DNA of 64,000 nt from an uncultured Lachnospiraceae bacterium (GCA_947564735.1 CANOEC010000003.1:1-64000); one strand, 5' to 3'; counted from the first letter of the stretch, positions 1-8,768 are shown. Numbers and translations: made by a program. The notes: generated by a model from the letters alone, not told the origin.

Positions 1-81
1 AATATGATATCTGCTGGCTGGGGCAACTTGCAAACGGCTTAATCAGCAGACACTACATATTGTCTCAAAAGGAAAAATTTG

Positions 82-110
82 TTGACGAAAGTGCCGATAA
101 GTGTTAACAT
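82..110 (+). promoter_or_regulatory. Promoter of candidate antisense RNA (locus 1)
   Basis: TTGACG at 82-87 and TAACAT at 105-110 are separated by exactly 17 bp, a good sigma-A promoter. It points into the 3' end of the small hydrophobic ORF encoded on the other strand, and a terminator follows at 174-207, so a short RNA of about 90 nt is predicted. Confidence 0.6.
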
Positions 111-116
111 ATTTTA

Positions 117-207
117 TAGAAAAAGGTGTTACCGTGAAGCAACGGTTCGCCTCAGTTAATGAAGTTCAAAAATGCAACCTAACTTTGGTCGGTGCGGTTG
201 CTTTTTT
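117..207 (+). ncRNA. Candidate antisense RNA antitoxin (type I TA locus 1)
   Basis: The predicted RNA runs from about 7 nt after the -10 box to the T-tract at 202-207. It holds an internal hairpin (ACCGT 131-135 pairing with ACGGT 142-146) and ends in a stem shared with the opposing toxin mRNA. Convergent overlap of the 3' ends is the usual layout of Gram-positive type I toxin-antitoxin loci. The RNA is inferred from promoter and terminator only. Confidence 0.5.
174..207. terminator. Bidirectional terminator between toxin ORF and antisense RNA
   Basis: GCAACC (174-179) pairs with GGTTGC (196-201). TTTTTT follows on the plus strand, and ATTTTTG follows on the minus strand. The stop codon of the minus-strand ORF (179-181) lies inside the stem. 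Confidence 0.7.
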
Positions 208-313
208 GATGTCTTTTATTTCTTCTGGTCTGCCAGATACTGATCACAGTGACAATGATGCTGATAACCGTCACTACAATACCGACAAGTTCCAAAATAA
301 TTCCGAACACCAA
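179..313 (-). CDS. Small hydrophobic peptide, candidate type I toxin
   Basis: This is an open frame of 44 codons from a TTG start (GTG is the next codon). The peptide has one long hydrophobic stretch (residues 2-27, rich in I, V and L) followed by a basic polar tail (QTRRNKRHQKSNR), the usual form of membrane-acting type I toxins. A GAAAGG sequence lies about 8-9 nt before the TTG. A much stronger Shine-Dalgarno (GGAGGAGGGG) sits further upstream and belongs to an overlapping 22-codon ORF in another frame (274-342), so the real start, or a coupling or frameshift between the two frames, is unclear. A minus-strand promoter (434-461) and a terminator bracket it. No named family is assigned. Confidence 0.45.
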   Translation of the reverse strand: MVFGIILELVGIVVTVISIIVTVISIWQTRRNKRHQKSNRTDQS

Positions 314-342
314 TAGTGCATACCTTTCACTTTATTTTCCAT
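274..342 (-). CDS. Overlapping 22-aa ORF with strong RBS, possible leader of the toxin
   Basis: An ATG at 342 follows GGAGGAGGGG with ideal spacing. The frame closes after 22 codons, inside the hydrophobic ORF at 179-313, which it overlaps in a different frame. It could be a leader whose translation opens the toxin start, or the true start of a frameshifted product. The peptide itself has no recognisable features. Confidence 0.3.
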   Translation of the reverse strand: MENKVKGMHYWCSELFWNLSVL

Positions 343-433
343 ATGTATCCCCTCCTCCGGTACTGGAAGTTCTCAAAATGTACTCATTTTGGCAAAAGGC
401 GAACCGCTACCCGTTTTGGTAACACCCATACAT

Positions 434-461
434 ATTCTACCATAGCGACAGCGTTTTGCAA
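434..461 (-). promoter_or_regulatory. Promoter of candidate toxin mRNA (locus 1)
   Basis: On the minus strand TTGCAA (456-461) and TAGAAT (434-439) are 16 bp apart. Transcription would start near 427 and give a 5' leader of about 85 nt before the strong RBS. The leader carries the motif GGTGTTACC...CGGTTCGCCT, also found near the 5' end of the opposing antisense RNA. Confidence 0.5.
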
Positions 462-536
462 GATGCGACAATAAATAGTTAAACAATTTTCCCTCCCCTG
501 CATAGCAGGGGGTTTATTTTTGTCTGTGACACACAA

Positions 537-578
537 AAAAGGGATGAACCCGCCCTCACGGCACAATTCATCCCTTTT
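537..578 (-). terminator. Terminator of htpG
   Basis: On the minus strand AAGGGATGAA and TTCATCCCTT form a 10-bp stem followed by a T-tract (TTTTTTG). It lies just after the htpG stop codon. Confidence 0.8.
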
Positions 579-607
579 CTTATCTTACTTTCAATCGGTT
601 TACATAA

Positions 608-2779
608 CTATTTTGTCAACAGCATCATAATCTCATTGCTTCTTGCCACGAACTTTGTCATTGCTTCCGGCTCAAGCGGCGCCTGTTGCAGCAATGCCAA
701 GTCATAGAGCTGCTCGCAAATCATCTTCACATTCTCACCCTCCTGATTGTCCAGTACATACTGTACTAACGGATGATTCGCATTCAGAATCAGCGTCTCG
801 CCTTCCTTGCCGAACGCCCCCATATCCATTCCCGGCATGGAATACATCTTCATCATATCCTGCATCCTGCGCGTTTCCTCGGACAACGTAATCATGGAAG
901 AAATCTTCTTGTTTTTCAGCTTCTCAATCTTTACTTTGATAGCGTCCTTCTTGAGCACCTTCTTCATCAGCTTCGCCACGGACTCCGCCTGCTCTTCCAT
1001 CTCCTTCTCCGCCTTCTTGGAGGTCTTAGCCTTAAACACATCGGTCAGGTCAGCGTCTATTCTCTGGAACTTAATGCCTTCGTTCTTAGCTTCAAGCTGC
1101 GACACGAAAGGCTGGTCAATATTGTGCGTCAATACAACCGCGTCCATCTTAGCCGCCTTGAACATATTGATATACTGGCTCTGCTGTTTCTCGTCCGTCA
1201 CATAGTAAATGACTTTCTCTTTCTTCTCCTCTTCCGCCTCCACAGCCTCGCCGTTTTCATCGACGACTTCACCTTCCACCTTCTCGGCTTCATCAGCGTC
1301 TGTGTTTTCACCGTTCTCTTCTACAGCCGCCGCTTCTGCGTTCTCACCGTTCTCTTCCGCAGCCACAGCTTCTGTCTCCCCGTCATTTGCGCCTTCAGCA
1401 GCCGCCTCTTTCTCTGTGCCTGTCGATTCTTCCGCCTCATCCGGGTCGATTTTATTGACTTCCAGACATTCCGGCAGCGTCATGTATTCGCCGTCCAGAT
1501 TCTTGAAAAGGATATAATCCGTCATCTTTTCACAGAACTTATCATCCTTCAGGCAGCCGAACTTGATGAAGGGACTGATGTCATCCCAATATTTCTCATA
1601 CTCCTCTTTCTCGGTCTTACACATACCGGACAGCTTATCCGCAACCTTCTTTGTAATGTACTCGCTGATTTTTTTCACAAAGCCATCATTCTGCAATGCG
1701 CTTCGCGATACGTTAAGCGGCAAATCCGGACAGTCTATCACACCCTTTAACAAGAGCAGGAACTCCGGAATGACTTCCTTGATATTATCCGCGATAAACA
1801 CCTGATTGTTATATAATTTGATTGTGCCTTCAATCGACTCATACTCCATATTAATCTTCGGGAAGTAAAGGATGCCCTTCATGTTGAAAGGATAGTCCAT
1901 ATTCAGGTGAATCCAGAACAACGGCTCCTTATAGTCCTGAAATACCTTGCGGTAAAACTCCAGATATTCTTCCTTCGTGCACTCATTGGGATGCTTCGTC
2001 CAGAGCGGCTGTGTCTCATTGAGCAGTTCGGGACGCTTCTTAATCTTTAATTTCTGCTCATCCTCTTCCTTCTCCTTCGGAATCTCCTCTACCACTTCAT
2101 CGGTATCCAGCTTTTCATCTGCCTTAATAGTCTGGGTATCCGTATTATTCGCCTTGGAAATATAAATCTCCGTCGGCATGAAGGAGCAGTATTTCTTAAT
2201 AACTTCTTTTGCCTTATACTCGTTACAGAACTCTAAGCAGTCCTCATTGATATAAAGTGTAATCTCCGTACCGACTTGTGTTCTGCTTCCTTCCTCCATA
2301 TCGAACTCTGTGCCGCCGTCACATTCCCAGTGTACTGCCTGCGCACCGTCCTGATAGGACAACGTATCAATATGCACTTCATCCGCCACCATAAATGCAG
2401 AATAGAAGCCAAGACCAAAATGCCCGATAATCTGGTCTTCATTTGCCTTGTCCTTATACTTCTCAATGAAGTCCGTCGCTCCCGAAAAAGCAATCTGGTT
2501 AATATACTCTTCCACTTCCGCCGCTGTCATACCGATACCGTTATCAATAAACTTAAGCGTCTTCTCTTCCGGATTGACAATCACCTGTATCTTCGCCTTG
2601 TAATCGTCCGCCAAAGCATACTCGCCCATCATATCAAGCTTCTTTAATTTCGTGATCGCATCGCATCCGTTAGAAATCAACTCCCTAAAAAAGATGTCGT
2701 GGTCGGAATACAACCACTTCTTGATAATCGGAAAAATATTATCGCTGTTGATTGATAAATTACCATGTTTTGCTGCCAT
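608..2779 (-). CDS. htpG: Molecular chaperone HtpG (bacterial Hsp90), with acidic insertion
   Basis: ATP-dependent cytosolic Hsp90 chaperone, 723 aa. The N-terminal GHKL ATPase carries FFRELISNGCDA (residues 31-41), DNGIGM (79-84) and IGHFGLGFYS (118-127). The middle domain has the conserved LNVSR arginine (355-359) and a C-terminal dimerisation part follows. The usual bacterial length is about 620-640 aa. The excess is an acidic Glu/Ala-rich segment at about 446-522, interrupting the late middle domain, plus a charged linker at about 213-245 between the N and middle domains. An AAAGG-type RBS precedes the ATG. A CIRCE operator and a sigma-A promoter lie upstream and a terminator downstream, so it is a single-gene heat-shock unit. 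Confidence 0.97.
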   Translation of the reverse strand: MAAKHGNLSINSDNIFPIIKKWLYSDHDIFFRELISNGCDAITKLKKLDMMGEYALADDYKAKIQVIVNPEEKTLKFIDNGIGMTAAEVEEYINQIAFSGATDFIEKYKDKANEDQIIGHFGLGFYSAFMVADEVHIDTLSYQDGAQAVHWECDGGTEFDMEEGSRTQVGTEITLYINEDCLEFCNEYKAKEVIKKYCSFMPTEIYISKANNTDTQTIKADEKLDTDEVVEEIPKEKEEDEQKLKIKKRPELLNETQPLWTKHPNECTKEEYLEFYRKVFQDYKEPLFWIHLNMDYPFNMKGILYFPKINMEYESIEGTIKLYNNQVFIADNIKEVIPEFLLLLKGVIDCPDLPLNVSRSALQNDGFVKKISEYITKKVADKLSGMCKTEKEEYEKYWDDISPFIKFGCLKDDKFCEKMTDYILFKNLDGEYMTLPECLEVNKIDPDEAEESTGTEKEAAAEGANDGETEAVAAEENGENAEAAAVEENGENTDADEAEKVEGEVVDENGEAVEAEEEKKEKVIYYVTDEKQQSQYINMFKAAKMDAVVLTHNIDQPFVSQLEAKNEGIKFQRIDADLTDVFKAKTSKKAEKEMEEQAESVAKLMKKVLKKDAIKVKIEKLKNKKISSMITLSEETRRMQDMMKMYSMPGMDMGAFGKEGETLILNANHPLVQYVLDNQEGENVKMICEQLYDLALLQQAPLEPEAMTKFVARSNEIMMLLTK

Positions 2780-2909
2780 TTTACCACTTTCCTTTCTTCA
2801 TTATAAATGTCTTCGACACTGCTGCCACCTCTTGCCGCACAGAATCTTTCCTTTGCTTATTAAACATTATGTAAACCCACATACATTGGATTTACTATCT
2901 AGTGGATAG

Positions 2910-2938
2910 TTTAATACGCATAAAATAAGAAGTCAAGA
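2910..2938 (-). promoter_or_regulatory. htpG promoter
   Basis: TTGACT (2933-2938) and TAAACT (2910-2915) on the minus strand are 17 bp apart. A small palindrome (ACTATC, five bases, GATAGT; 2897-2913) overlaps the -10 box and may be a second operator. Confidence 0.65.
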
Positions 2939-2943
2939 AAAAA

Positions 2944-2970
2944 TTAGCACTCAACATGATTGAGTGCTAG
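2944..2970 (-). promoter_or_regulatory. CIRCE operator (HrcA binding site)
   Basis: The nine-base arms TTAGCACTC and GAGTGCTAG are separated by nine bases, matching the CIRCE consensus at all but one position. It lies about 5 bp upstream of the htpG -35 box, which suggests HrcA-mediated heat-shock repression of htpG. Confidence 0.9.
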
Positions 2971-3036
2971 TAATTATCATTTTATTCCCATTTTACGCGC
3001 ATTTGCACAATTCTAAACTTTTTCTAAACTCGTCTT

Positions 3037-4101
3037 CTACTTCCCAAAGTAATCCGCATACACGTCAAAAAAACTCATTGTCTGCACTTCTTCATCGTGT
3101 ATAAACCCTACACCGTCCCACAGCTCTTCATTTAAATTTCTCGTAAGCGTCGCCACGTAAGCGTCATACTCCTGCCCAAATGCCTCCGCCCGTCTCTGAT
3201 CCACGATTTTTATCTTATTTGCATCTGTCTCATCCTTATTGAAGGTATTGAGACATTTGATGATATGATAACCAAATTCCGTCTCCACGATATCGCTGAT
3301 TTCATCTTTTCCAAGGTTAAATGCCGCCGTCTCAAAGGCTTCTTCCATTTCCCCTTTACCAAAAGAATACGTCGCCTGTTCATCTTCGCTGTAGCGCCTG
3401 ATGAGCTCATCGAAGTCTTCTCCCTCCCTCGCCAGCTCCAGCACCTCGCACGCCTCGTCATACGCATTTTTTTTCGCCTGCTCCGTATACTCTATCTTCT
3501 TACCGGTGCCGTCTAAGGCATACGTCTTAATCAGAATATGCTGCACCGTAATGGTGCGGGCTTCGTCATCACTGATTTCCGGATTAATGTCTTTGATCGT
3601 ATACTGATAAACCTTTTCCGCCAAGGCAAATTCCGTATACAGCTTGCTTATTGTTTTCTCCGACACACCCATCTTTTCAATCTCTGTCGCATTCAGTGAA
3701 CTGTAATAAGCATTCGCCGCATTTTCTACCTGCGCCTGCTCCTCGTCGCTTAGTTCCACTTCATAGCGTCCTGCCATCAGATTCATCGTCTTAATGCGTG
3801 CAATCTGTGCCAGCGCAATATCCTTGACATTCTGTTCAAGCGTCACACCGTCCACATTCGTATTCCATATCTCTGTCCCATACACACTCTCATATCGGTT
3901 CTGGATATTGGTCAGATACACCATAATCTCCGGGAGAAAGCATGTGCTTGTCTCAATCCGAAACACTTCATCCTTCTCAAATCCGGTCGTAAGAACTACC
4001 TTCGTGCCGATATTCTTATCGCCGCAGCCTGTCATACTCACGCAGATCATCCCCGCCGCCAGCATGATTCCTGCCAATTTTCTCCATATTTTTACCATCA
4101 T
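3037..4101 (-). CDS. PpiC-type peptidyl-prolyl isomerase lipoprotein (PrsA-like foldase)
   Basis: 354 aa. The N-terminal hydrophobic signal ends in a lipobox (VSMTGC, Cys26), so the protein should be anchored outside the membrane. A SurA/PrsA-like N-terminal helical part is followed by a parvulin domain running from about TITVQHILIKTY (near 185) to EFGYHIIKCLNTF (near 285). Parvulin lipoproteins help secreted proteins fold. The next gene upstream on the same strand (PHP hydrolase) ends 21 bp before this start, so the two are probably co-transcribed. Confidence 0.9.
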   Translation of the reverse strand: MMVKIWRKLAGIMLAAGMICVSMTGCGDKNIGTKVVLTTGFEKDEVFRIETSTCFLPEIMVYLTNIQNRYESVYGTEIWNTNVDGVTLEQNVKDIALAQIARIKTMNLMAGRYEVELSDEEQAQVENAANAYYSSLNATEIEKMGVSEKTISKLYTEFALAEKVYQYTIKDINPEISDDEARTITVQHILIKTYALDGTGKKIEYTEQAKKNAYDEACEVLELAREGEDFDELIRRYSEDEQATYSFGKGEMEEAFETAAFNLGKDEISDIVETEFGYHIIKCLNTFNKDETDANKIKIVDQRRAEAFGQEYDAYVATLTRNLNEELWDGVGFIHDEEVQTMSFFDVYADYFGK

Positions 4102-4122
4102 ATCTTCGGCTTCCTTCTTTTC

Positions 4123-4881
4123 TTATTGTATGACATTTCCCAATTTATCATACCATAATTCCCCGTTTGTCAGTACATAATCCTCTCCCGAACAAATGGC
4201 ATGAATATAATCCTTCGCCGATACCAGCCTGTGTCTGAACGCAATTCCGCCGCCAAACAGATTTGTTCCGTGGATATCTGAGCCCGCGCACATCGGAAGG
4301 GCGTGTTTTTGTGCATACTCTACCGCTTTCGCGTCAAAATCCGGATTGTTATGCCCGCCGCTTTTTGAATGGGAATGTGTGGCATTGACGGCTTCCACCC
4401 CGTCTACCCAATCCGGATACAGCCGGACCTCCGGAATATACGCCTCTTCTCTGAACGGATGGGCATGTATCACCATGCCTCCCGCCTCATGAACAAGCCT
4501 ATACTGCTCTTCCACAGAAGCCTCAAGAATCTGCGGTGTAGCACGCATCCATGCCGGGTCAATCCCGTAAATCAAAAACTCCGTCCCTTGATATCCTGCT
4601 TCATATCCAAAAAACACATCAAGACCAATCCTGTTTCCTTCCGCCTTTGCCTGTTCATATCCCAATGCAAACGCATCCACCCATTTTTCCCATGTAAGAT
4701 TCCTGTCTATCGCCGTATTTCCGCCCCAGTTATGGTCCGTCACAAAAATTCCGCTGTAACCGTACTCCTTACACGCCCTCGCCATCTCACTGCCCGTACT
4801 TCTTGCGCAGGCGCTGGACTCCGAAGTATGAAGATGCGTCTCATATAAGTATGGATATTTCTCCTGTATCTCTTTTTTCAT
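4123..4881 (-). CDS. PHP-domain metal-dependent phosphoesterase
   Basis: 252 aa from the ATG preceded by GGAG with 7-nt spacing; an ATG four codons earlier lacks an RBS. Metal-binding motifs of the PHP fold are visible: ETHLHTSESSAC near the N-terminus, FVTDHN, GYEAGY, VIHAHPFR, and GSDIHG near the C-terminus. PHP proteins of this size hydrolyse phosphoesters such as histidinol phosphate or short nucleotides, but the substrate cannot be read from the sequence. It precedes the foldase gene in the same direction. Confidence 0.85.
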   Translation of the reverse strand: MKKEIQEKYPYLYETHLHTSESSACARSTGSEMARACKEYGYSGIFVTDHNWGGNTAIDRNLTWEKWVDAFALGYEQAKAEGNRIGLDVFFGYEAGYQGTEFLIYGIDPAWMRATPQILEASVEEQYRLVHEAGGMVIHAHPFREEAYIPEVRLYPDWVDGVEAVNATHSHSKSGGHNNPDFDAKAVEYAQKHALPMCAGSDIHGTNLFGGGIAFRHRLVSAKDYIHAICSGEDYVLTNGELWYDKLGNVIQ

Positions 4882-5008
4882 GATAATCTCCATTCCGAAG
4901 GAATACTTTTATTTCCGCCTGCCGTCAAAACAATTTGTGACGCTCCAGCACAAATTATCCTGTCATGAACCCGGATAGCAAATCGAGGACGGTTTCGTCC
5001 ACTTACAA

Positions 5009-5056
5009 AAGGGATTAAATTGTATGCCTCAGGCATTTCAACCTAATCCCTCTTTG
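5009..5056 (-). terminator. Terminator of ilvE
   Basis: Nested hairpin on the minus strand: GAGGGATTA/TAATCCCTTTT outside and ATGCC/GGCAT inside, ending in TTTTG, directly after the ilvE stop. Confidence 0.75.
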
Positions 5057-5063
5057 CTCGCAA

Positions 5064-6089
5064 TTACTTAATCACATGAATCCAGCCTGCAGGCGCCTCG
5101 ATGCGTCCCATCTGAATCCCCGTTAACGTGTCATATAGTTTCTGCGTAACCGGTCCCATCTGACTCATACCGCTGGGGAATGCAATTTCGTTGCCGTGGT
5201 CTACAATCTTGCCCACCGGAGAAATCACTGCAGCCGTACCGCACAGACCGCACTCTGCAAACTCTTTCACTTCCTCAAAAGGAATCTCCCGCTCTTCCAC
5301 TTCCAGACCAAGATAGTCCTTGGCAACCACCATCAGGGAACGCCTCGTAATAGATGGAAGAATGCTGTCTGACTTCGGTGTCACAACCTTATTGTCTTTC
5401 GTCACAAACAAGAAATTCGCACCGCCTGTCTCTTCCACATTCGTTCTGGTAGCCGCATCCAGATACATATTCTCGTCGTACCCTTCCGCATGCGCCGTCA
5501 CAATCGCATGAAGACTCATGGCATAATTGAGTCCTGCCTTAATATGCCCCGTTCCATGCGGCGCCGCTCTGTCAAAATCACTCACTTTGATAGTCAGGGG
5601 CTTCACTCCACCTTTAAAATACGGACCAACCGGTGTCGTAAACACTCTGAACTGGTACTCGTCCGCCGGTTTTACACCGATTACGGCAGAACTGGCAAAC
5701 ATGTACGGACGGATATATAATGTTGCTCCGGAACCGTACGGAGGCACATACGCTTCATTTGCCGCAACCGTATCCACCACAGCCTGTACAAAGCGCTCCT
5801 TAGGGAATACCGGCATCTCCAGTCTTTTGCAGGTATCTTCCATACGCTGTGCATTCAAATCCGGGCGGAAAGTCACGATATGACCATCCTCCGTCGTATA
5901 CGCTTTCATTCCCTCGAAGCATGTCTGTGCATACTGCAGTACACCGGCACACTCATTGATTACAACTTTCGCGTCCGATACAAGCGCTCCTTCATCCCAT
6001 GCTCCATCCTTATAATTCGCCACAAATCTTTTGTCTGTCTCCTGATAGCCAAAACCGAGATTTGCCCAGTCAATGTTCTTTTTTTCCAT
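5064..6089 (-). CDS. ilvE: Branched-chain amino-acid aminotransferase
   Basis: PLP enzyme (fold type IV) for the last step of Leu, Ile and Val synthesis, 341 aa. The PLP lysine is K184 in HIKAGLNYA, with ETGGANFLFV further on. The start chosen is the ATG after GGAGTGAGGAG; an in-frame ATG eight codons upstream has no RBS. It has its own promoter in the gap to the upstream kinase gene and its own terminator. Confidence 0.95.
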   Translation of the reverse strand: MEKKNIDWANLGFGYQETDKRFVANYKDGAWDEGALVSDAKVVINECAGVLQYAQTCFEGMKAYTTEDGHIVTFRPDLNAQRMEDTCKRLEMPVFPKERFVQAVVDTVAANEAYVPPYGSGATLYIRPYMFASSAVIGVKPADEYQFRVFTTPVGPYFKGGVKPLTIKVSDFDRAAPHGTGHIKAGLNYAMSLHAIVTAHAEGYDENMYLDAATRTNVEETGGANFLFVTKDNKVVTPKSDSILPSITRRSLMVVAKDYLGLEVEEREIPFEEVKEFAECGLCGTAAVISPVGKIVDHGNEIAFPSGMSQMGPVTQKLYDTLTGIQMGRIEAPAGWIHVIK

Positions 6090-6139
6090 CTTCTCCTCAC
6101 TCCTTTTCCCCATCTAAAACACTGATATTCCTTATTAAT

Positions 6140-6165
6140 ATTATACCATTATCCTTAAAAGTCAA
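6140..6165 (-). promoter_or_regulatory. ilvE promoter (extended -10)
   Basis: On the minus strand TGGTATAAT (extended -10, TATAAT at 6140-6145) lies 14 bp from TTGACT (6160-6165). The short spacing suggests the extended -10 carries most of the activity. Confidence 0.5.
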
Positions 6166-6169
6166 GATA

Positions 6170-8158
6170 TCACAACACCGCATTGACCACTTCGAGCGCA
6201 ATGTCATATGCGTAATCCTTCACTGCCTTCTCACACAGACGAAGCATCTTCTTATCCGACTCCGGACGATCATATTTCTTAAGCTCCTCAATCTTCTCAT
6301 TGACGCTGTCGCCGTCGAAATCATCCAGACGTTCGGTGAGCTCCCGCAGCGCCTTCTTCCAATCATCATCCGTAATCCTCAGATTTCCCTGCTTTTGGGG
6401 CTTACTTTCTGTCTCTTCCATCTCCCCGTTTTCTTCCGCTTCCTGATCCAGATACACTTTTAAGCTGGTGCGCATGTTCTTCATCATATTGAAAAGGATT
6501 GGTGAGCGTACTTCCACATCCTCAAGCCGTCCCGCCTTACTCATCTTCTCTAATTCAAATGCTTCATCGGCAAGACCGTCGGCGCCCACATTGCGCGCAT
6601 TGCCCTTTAACGAATGAACAATAATCGCATAGCCCGGCATGTCCCCCTTCTTTAAGAAGTTCCGCAGCGCCTCCTCCTTCTCCTGTAAGATTAAGTGGAA
6701 GTCATGAAGCACTTTGCTGTATAATGCTTTATCCCCGCCCATGTATTTTAGCCCGTTCCGGATATTAAAACCAATGATATAGAGCTGGCTTTCTTTGATA
6801 TCCAAAGCCATCTCCGCCGCCTCGCGTTCGTAATTTCTCTCCATATTCTGGTTCTTTGTCAAATAAACGACATTGTCCGGCAAGTACTCAATCAGCATAT
6901 TCTCAAACTTATCCGCGTCGATTGGTTTCGTAAGATAATCCTGAAATCCTTCTTTGAGATAGAATTCTCTTGCGCCTGCCACCGCATTTGCCGTCAACGC
7001 AATCACCGGAATGCTTGCAGACGGATTATCCTTTAACGCTCTGATGGCATGTAATGTCTCAACGCCGTCCATAACCGGCATCATATGATCCAGACAAATT
7101 AAATGATAGGTCTTACGCTTAATCAGCTCCAGACACTCCTCACCACTGCCCGCAACGTCAATCTGTAATCTTGTCTGCTTCAGCAGTCCCTGCGCCACCG
7201 CAAGATTCATTGCATTATCGTCAACAATCAGAATTCTTCCCATGGGCGCTATGAATTTCTGGTTATAGTTCTCTGTGCTGTGCAGACTCTCATTGTACTG
7301 CTTCTCAAAATCCCCCAGCGGCTTATCGTCTATGACCTTCTGCACAATGGAAAATGAAAACTGGGAGCCCTTCCCGTATGTACTCTGCACCTCCAGTTTC
7401 CCGCCCATCATTGTCACTAAGCGGTTCGTAATGGCAAGTCCCAGACCGGTTCTGTCCTTCTTGCCTCTGACCGTCGAGTCCATCTGCTGGAATACCCCGA
7501 ACAGCTTCGGCAAATCCGACTTTTGAATGCCAACTCCCGTATCTTTTACATAAATATCCAGCGCAATCTCATCCTCTGATACATGTTTCCAGCCAAGGTG
7601 CAGCGTTATCTTGCCTTTTTCGGTATACTTCACCGCATTAGAAAGCAGATTAGAAATCACCTGCCTGATATGAATCTCATCGCCCGACAGCTTATATGGA
7701 ATATCTTTTGCAATATCTAGCTCAAGCTCCAGCTTCTTCTTGCGAAGCTGCAAAGAGATGCCGTTTATCAAGTCATTTAGAAGCGAACTAATGTCGTAAA
7801 TTCCCTCCATCAGCCCCATCTGCCCTGCTTCCAGCTTCGTGAAATCTAAAATATCGCTGACCAGAGTAAGCAGAACACTGCCTGCCTGTCTGATATCCAG
7901 TGCATATTCCTTAATCGCCTCGTCCTGACTTTCCCGGATAATCAGCTCATTCAGTCCCAGAATTGTGTTAATCGGCGTCCGCAGTTCATGGGACATATTC
8001 GCCAGAAAAATATCTCTGGCGCTGTCCGCTTTCTTTGCCGCGTTAATTGCCTCTTCCAGCTCCACATTCTTCCGCTCAAGTTCCTCCTTCGCCTGAAGCA
8101 GAGTGGATACCTGCTCTATCTTACTTGATACCGTTACCTGTTCCATCTCATTCCCCAT
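6170..8158 (-). CDS. Cytosolic hybrid histidine kinase (HisKA-HATPase-REC-Hpt)
   Basis: 662 aa with no membrane segment. After a short coiled coil come HisKA with the phospho-acceptor in FLANMSHELRTP (His57), a HATPase domain (VISNLLSNAVKYTE, DTGVGI, GLGLAI), a receiver domain from about residue 305 (RILIVDDN; phospho-Asp in CLDHMMP), and an Hpt domain with its histidine near 515 (VHSLKGNARN). All phosphorelay steps before the final regulator are thus in one chain. It follows folA by 60 bp. Its C-terminal half resembles the kinase at 55404-57632 closely in domain order and wording. The signal is unknown. Confidence 0.9.
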   Translation of the reverse strand: MGNEMEQVTVSSKIEQVSTLLQAKEELERKNVELEEAINAAKKADSARDIFLANMSHELRTPINTILGLNELIIRESQDEAIKEYALDIRQAGSVLLTLVSDILDFTKLEAGQMGLMEGIYDISSLLNDLINGISLQLRKKKLELELDIAKDIPYKLSGDEIHIRQVISNLLSNAVKYTEKGKITLHLGWKHVSEDEIALDIYVKDTGVGIQKSDLPKLFGVFQQMDSTVRGKKDRTGLGLAITNRLVTMMGGKLEVQSTYGKGSQFSFSIVQKVIDDKPLGDFEKQYNESLHSTENYNQKFIAPMGRILIVDDNAMNLAVAQGLLKQTRLQIDVAGSGEECLELIKRKTYHLICLDHMMPVMDGVETLHAIRALKDNPSASIPVIALTANAVAGAREFYLKEGFQDYLTKPIDADKFENMLIEYLPDNVVYLTKNQNMERNYEREAAEMALDIKESQLYIIGFNIRNGLKYMGGDKALYSKVLHDFHLILQEKEEALRNFLKKGDMPGYAIIVHSLKGNARNVGADGLADEAFELEKMSKAGRLEDVEVRSPILFNMMKNMRTSLKVYLDQEAEENGEMEETESKPQKQGNLRITDDDWKKALRELTERLDDFDGDSVNEKIEELKKYDRPESDKKMLRLCEKAVKDYAYDIALEVVNAVL

Positions 8159-8218
8159 AATATATTCCCTTCCTTATTCCTATTCCCCTGACGCTCCGGC
8201 TTCTGTCGCCTATCATCT

Positions 8219-8746
8219 TCACAGTCCCGCCGGATGTCCGCCCTGATTACCGGAACCCTTTTTGCGCTCATATTTTATAAACTCATAGGCGATATCAAAG
8301 TATGTCTGCTCTTCACTGTCCGCCGTGACTTCCCACTCGTCGCTTTCGTCCAGATTCGGGAAATAGGCATCCGCCTCATAAACATGGTCAATCTTTGTCA
8401 CATGCGCCACATCACAGTAAGGAAGCATCATACGGTAAACACTCTCTCCGCCGATGATGTAGACATCCTCATCCGGATATTCCCTCAGCTTCTGCAGAAG
8501 CTCTTCCTTACTGTGCACAACAACTGCATCCTTCACCTTATAATTGGGGTTTGTGGACAATATGATATTCGTCCGGTTCTTTAAGGGCATCCCCTGTGGA
8601 AAGGTCTCCAGCGTTTTTCTTCCAAGAACCACCACCTTGCCCGTTGTTTCCTGCCGGAAAAATTTATGGTCTGCCGGAATACTGACGAGCAGGCTGTTCC
8701 TACAGCCAATTGCCCAGTTGTTATCTACTGCTACAATCAAATTCAT
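8219..8746 (-). CDS. folA: Dihydrofolate reductase
   Basis: 175 aa, slightly longer than the usual 160. Reduces dihydrofolate with NADPH. MNLIVAVDNNWAIG at the N-terminus, the active-site acid in SIPADHKFF, VVVLGRKTLETFP and VYIIGGESVYRMML are all recognisable. RBS AAGGAG with 7-nt spacing. It lies 22 bp downstream of thyA, the enzyme that generates its substrate, so the pair forms a folate/thymidylate operon. Confidence 0.96.
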   Translation of the reverse strand: MNLIVAVDNNWAIGCRNSLLVSIPADHKFFRQETTGKVVVLGRKTLETFPQGMPLKNRTNIILSTNPNYKVKDAVVVHSKEELLQKLREYPDEDVYIIGGESVYRMMLPYCDVAHVTKIDHVYEADAYFPNLDESDEWEVTADSEEQTYFDIAYEFIKYERKKGSGNQGGHPAGL

Positions 8747-8768
8747 ATATAGACTCCTTATATCATTC

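Noticed and set aside
773-1750. 325-codon plus-strand ORF opposite htpG
   Set aside because: It is an antisense shadow of htpG, whose protein is unmistakable on the other strand.
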